A model generated the notes under the pieces. That model was not told where the DNA came from. It saw nothing but the letters and a program-made list of their open reading frames with translations, and searched no databases. From a bacterium (GTDB taxonomy: Bacteria > Desulfobacterota > S145-22), in assembly GCA_027004185.1 (NCBI GenBank), contig JALTIG010000229.1:1-37163 (forward strand): a stretch of DNA of 37,163 nucleotides. Reading direction: 5' to 3'. The position numbers and the translations under genes were made by a program. Positions 9,253-17,523 of the stretch are shown piece after piece (positions within the stretch are counted from its first letter, which is position 1; the number at the start of each line of letters is the position of its first letter).

Positions 9253-10374
9253 TTATGAAAGGGTGTCTACGTAGAGGAGGCGATAGGTGCGTACCCCCAA
9301 TCCCATCCTCTCGGCATGCCGCAACTGGCCTGTCCAGTCAATCCTTGGGTACTGTTTTTCAAACGGGTTTTCGATGGTTTCGTAGGGGAGGTGAAGGGCC
9401 TCTCGAATCTCTTTCGGAGGGGAACAGATAAGGTCGACCGAGGCCTGGTCCACCGCCACGGGATCCGTGGAGGCCACGATACCGATGGAAGGGGCAATGG
9501 GGACACCGGAGTGAGGGGTGCAGTCGCAGACAGGGCTGATATCCCAGACGAAGTTAAAAAAGAGGCTGGTTTCCCGTTTGCCCTTCAAGGCACCGGTAGC
9601 GTACTCCGCTAACTTTTCCTGGAAGACAGGGATGGTTTCGTTCCACTGGATCTGGATGGCGTTTTGGGGACAGGCCGGGATGCATTCGCCGCATCCCACA
9701 CACCTTTCCGCATCGATATGCGCCTTTTTATCGGTTATGGAGATGGCATCCTGCGCACAAACAGAGACGCAGGTTCCGCACCCCACGCATCTCTTTCGCT
9801 TGACCTTCGGGGCCACATTGGAGTGCTGCGCCAGTTTTCCCATCCGCGAGGCGCACCCCATCCCGATATTTTTCAAGGTCCCCCCTATTCCCGCCAGATC
9901 ATGGGCCTTGAAATGGGTAGCCCCGATGATGGCATCTGCTTCCACGATCTCTTTGGCAATATATGTCTCCTGGAAGTGTTTCCCCTCGATGGGAACGACC
10001 TTGTAGGTATTTCCGCGAATCCCGTCCGCAATGACCAGGGGGGCATCTACCACGGCATAGGAGAAGCCATGGCGAATGGCAAGGGCAAGATGTTCCACCC
10101 CATTGCTCCGTTCCCCTACGTACAGGGTACAGGTATCGGTCAGGAAGGGGCGAGCCCCGATCCTTTTCAAGTTTTCCACGATTCGCCGGAGGAAGATGGG
10201 GCGGATGAATGTGGTGTTTCCCTCTTCCCCAAAGTGGAGCTTGACGGCGGTGAGGCCACGTTTGGGGATCCGTTTTTCTACCTCAAAGAGGGAGAAGATG
10301 GTATCGATTTTGTGAAAGAGGTTTCGGTTATACTGGGTGGCAAGGGTTGCAACGGCAACGGTTGGTTCTTTCAT
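9253..10374 (-). CDS. DUF362 domain protein with two 4Fe-4S clusters
   Basis: CVGCGTCVSVCAQDAI and CVGCGECIPACPQNAIQI ferredoxin motifs; N-terminal VKLHFGEEGNTTFIRP and AHDLAGIGGTLKNIGMGCASRMGK typical of DUF362; supplied ORF extends to 10434, start MKEPTVAVATLA at 10374 preferred. Confidence 0.88.
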   Translation of the reverse strand: MKEPTVAVATLATQYNRNLFHKIDTIFSLFEVEKRIPKRGLTAVKLHFGEEGNTTFIRPIFLRRIVENLKRIGARPFLTDTCTLYVGERSNGVEHLALAIRHGFSYAVVDAPLVIADGIRGNTYKVVPIEGKHFQETYIAKEIVEADAIIGATHFKAHDLAGIGGTLKNIGMGCASRMGKLAQHSNVAPKVKRKRCVGCGTCVSVCAQDAISITDKKAHIDAERCVGCGECIPACPQNAIQIQWNETIPVFQEKLAEYATGALKGKRETSLFFNFVWDISPVCDCTPHSGVPIAPSIGIVASTDPVAVDQASVDLICSPPKEIREALHLPYETIENPFEKQYPRIDWTGQLRHAERMGLGVRTYRLLYVDTLS

Positions 10375-10505
10375 GGGACCCTCCCATTCATATTCTTCCT
10401 CACAGGGAAATCCCCTCTTCCCCTTTTCTACCATCCCCTTCCTCCCTTGTCCATATCGTTTCTTCTCTCCCTTTCCTTCCCCCGTTCAGCGGGTTTCAAA
10501 GGCTA

Positions 10506-10602
10506 TCTTCCCTTCGAGGTAGTGGGAGAGAGGGATCCTTTCCCAATAGGACATTCTCCCCGACCAGAGGGGAAAGGATAACCCGGACTACCTGGGGGAA
10601 GA
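10506..10602. other. nested inverted-repeat / structured element
   Basis: TCTTCCC(10506-10512)/GGGAAGA(10596-10602); AGGTAGT(10517-10523)/ACTACCT(10587-10593); ATCCTTTCCC(10535-10544)/GGGAAAGGAT(10570-10579): 24 perfect complementary bp in nested order. Confidence 0.7.
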
Positions 10603-10651
10603 GGAGGAAGAAAACAAAACGGAATTTTTTATTAAGGCCCCACATTGCCTC

Positions 10652-10704
10652 TTGACAACCCAAGATATTGTGTTAAAAGAGAAGAAAAACACAACATATT
10701 GGGG
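10652..10704 (+). promoter_or_regulatory. nrdJ promoter with tandem NrdR-box-like sites
   Basis: TTGACA at 10652-10657; site 1 ACCCAAGATATTGTGT (10658-10673) and site 2 ACACAACATATTGGGG (10689-10704) match the remembered NrdR consensus ACACWATATATWGTGT at 14/16 and 13/16; start-to-start 31 bp. Confidence 0.82.
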
Positions 10705-10710
10705 TAGGAT

Positions 10711-13700
10711 ATGATGGTTCAGAAAAAGGGGAGGATTCCGAAGGGCCTGGAGACACCGAAGATCGGAGAGAATGCTCTCACCGTTCTAAAACGCCGTTAT
10801 TTGAAAAAGGATGCGGATGGAAATCCGATCGAATCCCCTGAGGAGATGCTATGGCGTGTTGCCCGATTCATCGCCCAGGCCGACGAGAAGTATGATGCCT
10901 CTTCTGATATCGAAACACTTGCACGAGAGTTTTACCACCTAATGGCTCGATTCGATTTTCTTCCCAATTCCCCCACCTTGATGAATGCGGATCGGGAACT
11001 AGGGCAACTCTCCGCCTGTTTCGTATTACCAATTGAGGATTCCATGGAAAGTATCTTCACCACCCTAAAACATGCCGCCCTCATCCATAAGAGCGGTGGG
11101 GGCACGGGATTCTCGTTCTCCCGCATCCGCCCGAAGAATGACATGGTCCTCTCCACAAAGGGGATCTCGAGCGGCCCCATTTCGTTCATGAGGGTCTACG
11201 ACGCCGCCACCGAAACGATCAAACAGGGAGGGACCCGACGAGGTGCCAACATGGCTATTCTGAACGTGGACCACCCCGATGTCATGGAATTCATCACTGT
11301 GAAGGGGATCCGAGGGGAACTTCACAATTTCAACCTCTCCGTAGGGCTAACGGAGTCCTTCATGCATGCCGTGAGTAGAAACAGGTCTTATCCCCTCCTC
11401 AACCCCCGCTCGGGGGAGGTGGTTCGGGAGCTCCAGGCCTCGGAGGTCTTCGATCAGATCGTCCATCAGGCCTGGGCAGGGGGGGAACCGGGCATCATCT
11501 TCCTCGACCGAATGAACGCCGACAACCCAACCCCGCGCCTGGGGCAGATTGAGAGTACGAATCCCTGCATCTCAGAAGACGCCTGGATCATGACGGCGGG
11601 GGGACCGCGTCAAGTGAAAGATCTGCTCCATCGTCCCTTTATGGCGCGGGTGAACGGTCGGGACTTCCCATGCCCTGAGGGGTTTTTCTCCACGGGAAAA
11701 CGCAAGCTGCTCGCGCTGCGGACCCGGGAAGGGTATCGCCTCCGATTGACGGCAAATCACCCTCTCCTCAAGGTCGTGCACGGAACCCATTACTCGATGG
11801 ATACCGCGTGGGTTGCTGCAGGGGAGCTTGTCCCGGGGGACCGGATAGTTCTCAACGATCACAAAGAAAACCCAGATTGGGAAGGACCCGGGACCTATGG
11901 GGAGGGTTACCTCCTTGGGCTGCTCCTCGGGAACGGCACGCTCAACCGTGATAAAGCGGTACTTTCGGTGTATGGAAACGGCTTCAACGGCATCGGAAGT
12001 GTCTTAAAGGAGTCCCTCCGCTTTGTAAAAGTACTTCCCCACCGATCGGATCTCAAGGGGTGGACGCACCTTTCAGATCGGAACGAATACCGTTTGCAAA
12101 GCACTTCCCTACGTGATCTTGCTTTCACCTACGGGCTGGACATTGGACATAAAACACCCACCGCCGGCATCGAAATGGCCTCGAGCCAATTCTATCGGGG
12201 ATTTCTCCGAGGGATCTTTGATGTGGACGGCTCGGTGCACAGCTCGCAGAAAAACGGGGCGAGCGTTCGCCTCGCTCAGTCGGACCTGGGAACCCTGCTA
12301 ACAATCCAGCGAATGCTGCTGCGCCTGGGGATTGCCTCTCGTGTGTACGAGGACCGTCGTCTCGAAGGAAGAGCATGGCCTTCTGATGGCAAGGGAGTTA
12401 CGGCTCTATATCCAACCAAGGCGCAACATGCGTTGGTGATTTCTAAGGACAACCTCGTGGACTTCGCCGCTCTCGTTGGATTTTCACACAAAAACAAAGA
12501 CGGCCTTTTGAACCGTTGCCTCAACGGGTATAAATGCAACTTAAATTACGAACGTTATGTCGCAACGGTTTCGGCAATCAGCCCTATTGGGGAGGAAGAG
12601 GTCTTCGACTGCCAGGTACCAGGGATCAATGCCTTCGACGCCAACGGCTTGGTGGCCCACAACTGTGGCGAACAGCCCCTGCTACCTTATGAATCCTGTA
12701 ACCTGGGGTCCATCAATCTTAGTCGGATGATCAAGGGGAATGATTTCGATTGGGAAAAGCTTCGTGAAACGGTGCGCCTGAGCGTCCATTTTCTTGACAA
12801 CGTCATCGACATGAACCGGTATCCCTTGAAAGAGATAGAAGAGAGGACCCTGGGGAATCGGAAGATCGGACTCGGTGTGATGGGATTTGCCGATGCCCTT
12901 ATCAAGCTGGGGATTCCTTATAACTCGGAGGGAGCGTTGGATAAAGCGGCTGAGCTCATGGAATTTATGGACACGGAAGCCCTAATCGCCTCGAGAGAGT
13001 TGGCGAAAAAGCGGGGGCCGTTCCCCAACGTGCAAAAGAGTATCTACGCCGAGGACGAGGAACCCCCACGGAATGCCACGCGCACCACCATCGCCCCAAC
13101 GGGTACCATCAGTATCATCGCAGGCTGTTCCAGTGGCATCGAGCCCCTGTTTGCCCTCTGCTTCACCCGAAATGTCCTTGACAATGACCGATTGATAGAG
13201 GTTAATCCCATTTTTAAGGAGAGGATGGAAGAGGAAGGGCTGGCCGAAGAGGAACTCTTTGCGGAGATCCTGAAGACCGGTTCCATCCAGGCCTTGTCCA
13301 ATATCCCTAAAGAGATCCGGGAGATTTTTGTTACGGCCTATGATGTGACCCCAGAGGATCACATCCGTGTTCAGGCAGCGTTTCAACGGTTTACTAACAA
13401 CGCCGTGTCCAAAACGGTGAATTTCCCCGCCAACGCTACGGAAGAGGATGTCCGGCGGGTTTACCTCCTTGCGTATGAATTAGGTTGCAAGGGGGTGACC
13501 ATCTACCGTGACGGGTCACGCGAGGGCCAGGTCCTGACCCGCGGGGCAGAGGAGAAGGGGGAAAGGAAACCGCAAACGGGGAGGATCAAGCGGGAGCGAC
13601 CCCCCGTCTTGACAGGCCGAACCTACCAGATGACTACGGGATGTGGGGCATTGTATGTCACCATCAACGAGGATGAAAAGGGGCTGTTTGAACTCTTCAA

Positions 13701-14037
13701 CACCATGGGCAAGGCGGGAGGGTGTGCAGCAAGCCAATCAGAGGCCATCGGAAGATTGGTGTCCCTGGCATGGCGGTCCGGTATTCCAGCGGACCCGGTC
13801 ATCAAGCAACTGATTGGTATCAGTTGCCATAAACCGTTCGGATTCGGCGAGAACCGGATCCTTTCCTGTGCAGACGCCATCGCCAAGGCCATCAAGCTTC
13901 ATGTTTATGGGAAGCTGACGGAAGAGGACAAACATGTAAATGGGAGGATAGGAGCGTGTCCGGAATGTGGTGGAACAGTGGAACATGAGGGGGGATGCAT
14001 GGTCTGTCACGCCTGCGGGTATTCGGAGTGTGAATAG
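10711..14037 (+). CDS. nrdJ: adenosylcobalamin-dependent (class II) ribonucleoside-diphosphate reductase, intein-containing precursor
   Basis: LPNSPTLMNADRELGQLSACFVLPIEDSM, GGTGFSFSRIRPK, NPC//GEQPLLPYESCNLGSINLSRM, NRKIGLGVMGFAD, TRTTIAPTGTISIIAGCSSGIEP; TSCPD-like region and C-terminal CPECGG..CMVCHACGYSEC zinc-finger-like motif. Confidence 0.96.
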   Translation: MMVQKKGRIPKGLETPKIGENALTVLKRRYLKKDADGNPIESPEEMLWRVARFIAQADEKYDASSDIETLAREFYHLMARFDFLPNSPTLMNADRELGQLSACFVLPIEDSMESIFTTLKHAALIHKSGGGTGFSFSRIRPKNDMVLSTKGISSGPISFMRVYDAATETIKQGGTRRGANMAILNVDHPDVMEFITVKGIRGELHNFNLSVGLTESFMHAVSRNRSYPLLNPRSGEVVRELQASEVFDQIVHQAWAGGEPGIIFLDRMNADNPTPRLGQIESTNPCISEDAWIMTAGGPRQVKDLLHRPFMARVNGRDFPCPEGFFSTGKRKLLALRTREGYRLRLTANHPLLKVVHGTHYSMDTAWVAAGELVPGDRIVLNDHKENPDWEGPGTYGEGYLLGLLLGNGTLNRDKAVLSVYGNGFNGIGSVLKESLRFVKVLPHRSDLKGWTHLSDRNEYRLQSTSLRDLAFTYGLDIGHKTPTAGIEMASSQFYRGFLRGIFDVDGSVHSSQKNGASVRLAQSDLGTLLTIQRMLLRLGIASRVYEDRRLEGRAWPSDGKGVTALYPTKAQHALVISKDNLVDFAALVGFSHKNKDGLLNRCLNGYKCNLNYERYVATVSAISPIGEEEVFDCQVPGINAFDANGLVAHNCGEQPLLPYESCNLGSINLSRMIKGNDFDWEKLRETVRLSVHFLDNVIDMNRYPLKEIEERTLGNRKIGLGVMGFADALIKLGIPYNSEGALDKAAELMEFMDTEALIASRELAKKRGPFPNVQKSIYAEDEEPPRNATRTTIAPTGTISIIAGCSSGIEPLFALCFTRNVLDNDRLIEVNPIFKERMEEEGLAEEELFAEILKTGSIQALSNIPKEIREIFVTAYDVTPEDHIRVQAAFQRFTNNAVSKTVNFPANATEEDVRRVYLLAYELGCKGVTIYRDGSREGQVLTRGAEEKGERKPQTGRIKRERPPVLTGRTYQMTTGCGALYVTINEDEKGLFELFNTMGKAGGCAASQSEAIGRLVSLAWRSGIPADPVIKQLIGISCHKPFGFGENRILSCADAIAKAIKLHVYGKLTEEDKHVNGRIGACPECGGTVEHEGGCMVCHACGYSECE
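11566..12663 (+). mobile_element. intein with LAGLIDADG (DOD-type) homing endonuclease domain, 366 aa
   Basis: N-terminal CISEDAWIMTAGGPRQVKDL (block A), LRLTANHPLLKVV (block B), GYLLGLLLGNGTL and FLRGIFDVDGSV (two LAGLIDADG motifs), VFDCQVPGINAFDANGLVAHN|C (blocks F/G); in frame with both extein halves; removal restores ESTNPCGEQPLLP. Confidence 0.95.
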
Positions 14038-14136
14038 ATGGAAGAAGGGTCAAAGGGTGAAAGGGAAACAGAGGGCAAAAAGAAGTTCCCTATTGGACCA
14101 AAAGCTTCATGTCTAAGGAGCGAAACGAGAGCAGGC

Positions 14137-14250
14137 AGAAGAACTCAATAAAGAGGCCTTCATCATGTCAGCACAACCCGTGGACTCGTTATTTTGGCCC
14201 CTTGCTCCTCTTGGAGCCTTTCCGTTGTTCTTCTCTGATGAAGGCTTCTT
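14137..14250. repeat. intergenic inverted-repeat element (nrdJ-polA)
   Basis: AAGAGGCCTTCATCA (14151-14165) vs TGATGAAGGCTTCTT (14236-14250), 14/15 complementary; AGAAGAAC (14137-14144) vs GTTCTTCT (14227-14234); inner hairpin GCTCC-TCTT-GGAGC (14204-14217). Confidence 0.55.
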
Positions 14251-14288
14251 ATATGTTTATAATATAACCTCGTTTTAAGATTTGTCAA

Positions 14289-17015
14289 ATGGAAAAAGGG
14301 AAAAGCTTAAGCCTAAAGGAAATCTTTCATGAACTGGTGGCCGGCGTATTCATTGTGGATGGCCATTCCATGATTCACCGAAACTATCATGCCATTCGAG
14401 GGCTTTCAACCTCCAGGGGTTTCCCAACCAATGCCATCTATGGATTTGTCAGGGCACTGAAGAAGCTACTTCACGATTACCAGATCGAACGGATTTTGAT
14501 CGCCTTTGATGCCAAGGGACCCACGTTTCGCCACAAGGTCTTTGAGAAATACAAGGCCCAGCGCCCCCCCATGCCGGAAGACTTGAAGGTTCAGATTCCC
14601 TATATCTTTGAGATTGTTGACGCTCTCGGGATCCCTTCCATCCAGATAGAGGGGTATGAGGCGGATGATATCATCGGGACAGCCGTAGAGTTTCTATCCC
14701 GGACTGCCCATCATTGTATCATTGTCACTCTCGATAAGGACATGCTCCAGCTCGTTAACGATCAGGTATGGGTTTACGATCCTAAGAACGATGTCCTACG
14801 CGATCCAAAGGCAGTGGAACACCGGATGGGGGTGAAACCCGTCCAGGTCGTGGATCTCCTTGCCTTGATGGGTGACAAGGTCGATAACGTCCCTGGGGTG
14901 CCAGGGATCGGCGAGAAAACAGCTCAAAAACTCATTTCGAGATTTGGTTCTCTTGATGAACTGTATGAGAGGCTTGAGGAGGTAACTCCTGCCAGGATTA
15001 AATCCCTTTTGGAAAAGCACAAGGATTCCGCGTTCCTGAGCCGTGACTTGGTTATGATCAAAAGGGATGTTCCCCTTGAGGTAACAGAGGCCCTGTTTAC
15101 GGTGCGGGAAAGGGATAGAGAAAAACTGCGAAAACTTTTTCTGGAATTGGAATTTTTCTCTATGCTGAAGGAACTGACCAGGGAAAAACCCAAATCCGCG
15201 GTGAGGTATGAGACCTATGGGACCGTTTCGGATTTGAAGGACCTGGACCATTGGCTGGAAAAGATCCAGGAGAAGGGGTTCTTTTCCCTGGACCTGGAAA
15301 CCACCTCCGAAGATCCACTTCATGCCCGCCTTGTGGGGGTTTCCCTTGCCGTATCCCCGGGAGAGGCCTGTTACGTTCCCTTGCAGCATGATGGCACATT
15401 GAAACTGAACAAGGGCCAACTCCCCACCAAGGTTGTTCTATCCCGTCTGACGCCGTATCTTTCAGATCGCGGGATTGGAAAGATCGGGCAAAATCTTAAG
15501 TATGACACCCGGGTCTTGATGAACTATGGGGTAACGCTGGATGGGATCACATGTGACGCCATGGTAGCGGATTACCTCTTAAATCCAACCAAGCGGACGC
15601 ATAATCTTGACACGATGTCCCTGGAATACCTGGGGCACCAGCCCATAACATATAAGGAGGTCACCGAAAAGGCGGGGGCAGAAGATGGTTTTTGGCAGGT
15701 TCCCTTGGCCGCTGCAACCCGATATGCCGCCGAAGATGCCGATCTGGCCTTGCGGCTGTGCGAATTGCTGGCACCGAAAGTAGACGCTCAAGGGATGAAA
15801 GATCTGTACGAGACCATTGAACTCCCACTTATTCCAGTTCTGGCGGCCATGGAACATCGGGGTGTTAAGGTGGATCTGGATCAGCTCCGGGAGCTTTCCA
15901 AGGAGCTGGAGGCCAAAATGATCCGTCTGGAAGAAAGGATCCATCGCCTTGCAGGTGCCCCTTTCAACATCAATTCACCGAAGCAGCTTTCCGAGATCCT
16001 TTTCGATAAACTTGGGTTGAAGTCCATCAAAAAGACAAAGACGGGCCGCTCCACCAATGTGGATGTCCTGATGGCCCTTTCTCTCGAGCATGAATTGCCT
16101 GCCCTGGTCCTGGAGTACCGGAGCTTTTCAAAACTTAAGACGGGGTTTGTGGATGCCTTGCCCAAACTGGTGGATGCAAAAACAGGTCGGATCCATACCT
16201 CCTTTAATCAGACCGTCACATCCACCGGGCGGCTGAGCAGCAGCAATCCAAACCTTCAAAATATCCCCATTCGCACAGAGGAAGGACAACGCATCCGAGA
16301 GGCCTTCATCGCGGAGGAAGGAAACCTTATCCTTTCCGCAGATTATTCCCAGATTGAATTGAGGATTCTTGCGCATCTCTCCAAGGATCCCATACTGATC
16401 GAGGCCTTTCTGAAGGATGAGGACGTTCATGCCCGGACAGCCTCGGAGGTGTTCAGGGTTGTCCCTTCCGAGATAACGCCGGAGCTCCGCAGACGGGCCA
16501 AGGTGATCAATTTCGGCATCATTTATGGGATGAGTGGGTATGGCCTTGCAAAGGAGTTGGGCATTGATCGGAATGAGGCGGAAAACTACATCTCCCTCTA
16601 TTTTACGCGGTTGAAACGGGTGAAACAGTATCAGGAGGAGCTAATCGAACGCGCCCGCTCAGAAGGGCTTGTCCGTACCCTGTTTGGAAGGATCCGGCCC
16701 GTTCCTGAACTGAAAAGCCGTAATTACCAGCAGAGGGAGTTTGGGATTCGCACCGTCATCAATGCCCCCATTCAGGGGAGTGCGGCAGATATCATCAAGA
16801 AGGCCATGATTGCCATCCATACACGGATCAAAACCGAGCGGTTGGAGGCCTCTATGGTTCTTCAGGTCCATGATGAGCTCGTGTTTGAAGTCAGTCAAGA
16901 TCAGGTGGACCAACTGGAAGGCCTGGTAAGGGACGAGATGGAACATGTCGTTGCCCTTGAGGTCCCCCTGAAGGTGGAGATCCAGGCGGGGAAAAACTGG
17001 AGAGAGGCACATTGA
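14289..17015 (+). CDS. polA: DNA polymerase I
   Basis: 5' nuclease (FIVDGHSMIHRNYHAI, EGYEADDIIGTA), 3'-5' exo (FSLDLETT, YAAEDADLALRL), polymerase (ADYSQIELRILAHLS, RRRAKVINFGIIYGMS, QVHDELVFEV). Confidence 0.97.
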   Translation: MEKGKSLSLKEIFHELVAGVFIVDGHSMIHRNYHAIRGLSTSRGFPTNAIYGFVRALKKLLHDYQIERILIAFDAKGPTFRHKVFEKYKAQRPPMPEDLKVQIPYIFEIVDALGIPSIQIEGYEADDIIGTAVEFLSRTAHHCIIVTLDKDMLQLVNDQVWVYDPKNDVLRDPKAVEHRMGVKPVQVVDLLALMGDKVDNVPGVPGIGEKTAQKLISRFGSLDELYERLEEVTPARIKSLLEKHKDSAFLSRDLVMIKRDVPLEVTEALFTVRERDREKLRKLFLELEFFSMLKELTREKPKSAVRYETYGTVSDLKDLDHWLEKIQEKGFFSLDLETTSEDPLHARLVGVSLAVSPGEACYVPLQHDGTLKLNKGQLPTKVVLSRLTPYLSDRGIGKIGQNLKYDTRVLMNYGVTLDGITCDAMVADYLLNPTKRTHNLDTMSLEYLGHQPITYKEVTEKAGAEDGFWQVPLAAATRYAAEDADLALRLCELLAPKVDAQGMKDLYETIELPLIPVLAAMEHRGVKVDLDQLRELSKELEAKMIRLEERIHRLAGAPFNINSPKQLSEILFDKLGLKSIKKTKTGRSTNVDVLMALSLEHELPALVLEYRSFSKLKTGFVDALPKLVDAKTGRIHTSFNQTVTSTGRLSSSNPNLQNIPIRTEEGQRIREAFIAEEGNLILSADYSQIELRILAHLSKDPILIEAFLKDEDVHARTASEVFRVVPSEITPELRRRAKVINFGIIYGMSGYGLAKELGIDRNEAENYISLYFTRLKRVKQYQEELIERARSEGLVRTLFGRIRPVPELKSRNYQQREFGIRTVINAPIQGSAADIIKKAMIAIHTRIKTERLEASMVLQVHDELVFEVSQDQVDQLEGLVRDEMEHVVALEVPLKVEIQAGKNWREAH

Positions 17016-17065
17016 GGTTAGGGGAAACCCCTGTTCTATTAAAAATGAGACGGTAGGAGACATGC

Positions 17066-17305
17066 ATGAAGGTAAAGGTGAAGCTTTTTGCCACTTTCCA
17101 GAAATACCTTCCAAAAGGGTGCGGTCTGGAGGGAACGGAGATAGATGTCAGGGAAGGAACCACCCTGAAGGATCTCTATGCCCACTTCAATCTACCTGAA
17201 AAAACCCCCAAGATTACCCTGGTGGATGGGAAACATCGGAAAGATGACTATGTGGTGCAGGAGGGGGAAACCATCAGCATTTTCCCCCCGATCGCGGGCG
17301 GATAA
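17066..17305 (+). CDS. MoaD/ThiS family sulfur-carrier-like protein
   Basis: 79 aa, beta-grasp-like pattern, GETISIFPPIAGG with C-terminal diglycine. Confidence 0.85.
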   Translation: MKVKVKLFATFQKYLPKGCGLEGTEIDVREGTTLKDLYAHFNLPEKTPKITLVDGKHRKDDYVVQEGETISIFPPIAGG

Positions 17306-17328
17306 CTTTCCGTGGTCAATATCCGATT

Positions 17329-17523
17329 TCAGGTTTTCTCCAATCTTTCTCTTAGTTGTCGGATTTCCTCTTCCAGTTCTTCGATCCTCTGAATCTGATG
17401 GGGCCGAACAGAGTGGGCCGGCAGGCTCGACTCGAGGTCGGCTAACAATTTTTCCTTTTCTTTAAGCTCCTCTTGCAGCTGCTCGGGATCGGAAGATCGT
17501 GTATTCATAGCCGCTCCTGACAT
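17329..17523 (-). CDS. small coiled-coil protein of unknown function
   Basis: heptad-like LQEELKEKEKLLADLESSL / IEELEEEIRQLRERLEK; overlaps 3' end of ptsI by 62 nt. Confidence 0.45.
   Translation of the reverse strand: MSGAAMNTRSSDPEQLQEELKEKEKLLADLESSLPAHSVRPHQIQRIEELEEEIRQLRERLEKT

Noticed and set aside
9664-10581. 305-aa plus-strand ORF
   Set aside because: Antisense to the clearly conserved DUF362/4Fe-4S gene; composition reflects the opposite-strand coding frame, no recognisable domain or start context.
10435-10710. cobalamin riboswitch upstream of the B12-dependent nrdJ
   Set aside because: No B12-box-like GCCACTG motif or typical architecture seen; the structured element present precedes the nrdJ promoter.
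12125-12539. minus-strand ORFs within the intein region as separate genes
   Set aside because: Overlap the in-frame intein with intact splicing and LAGLIDADG motifs; antisense shadows.
14796-15419. 207-aa minus-strand ORF
   Set aside because: Antisense inside polA; shadow ORF.
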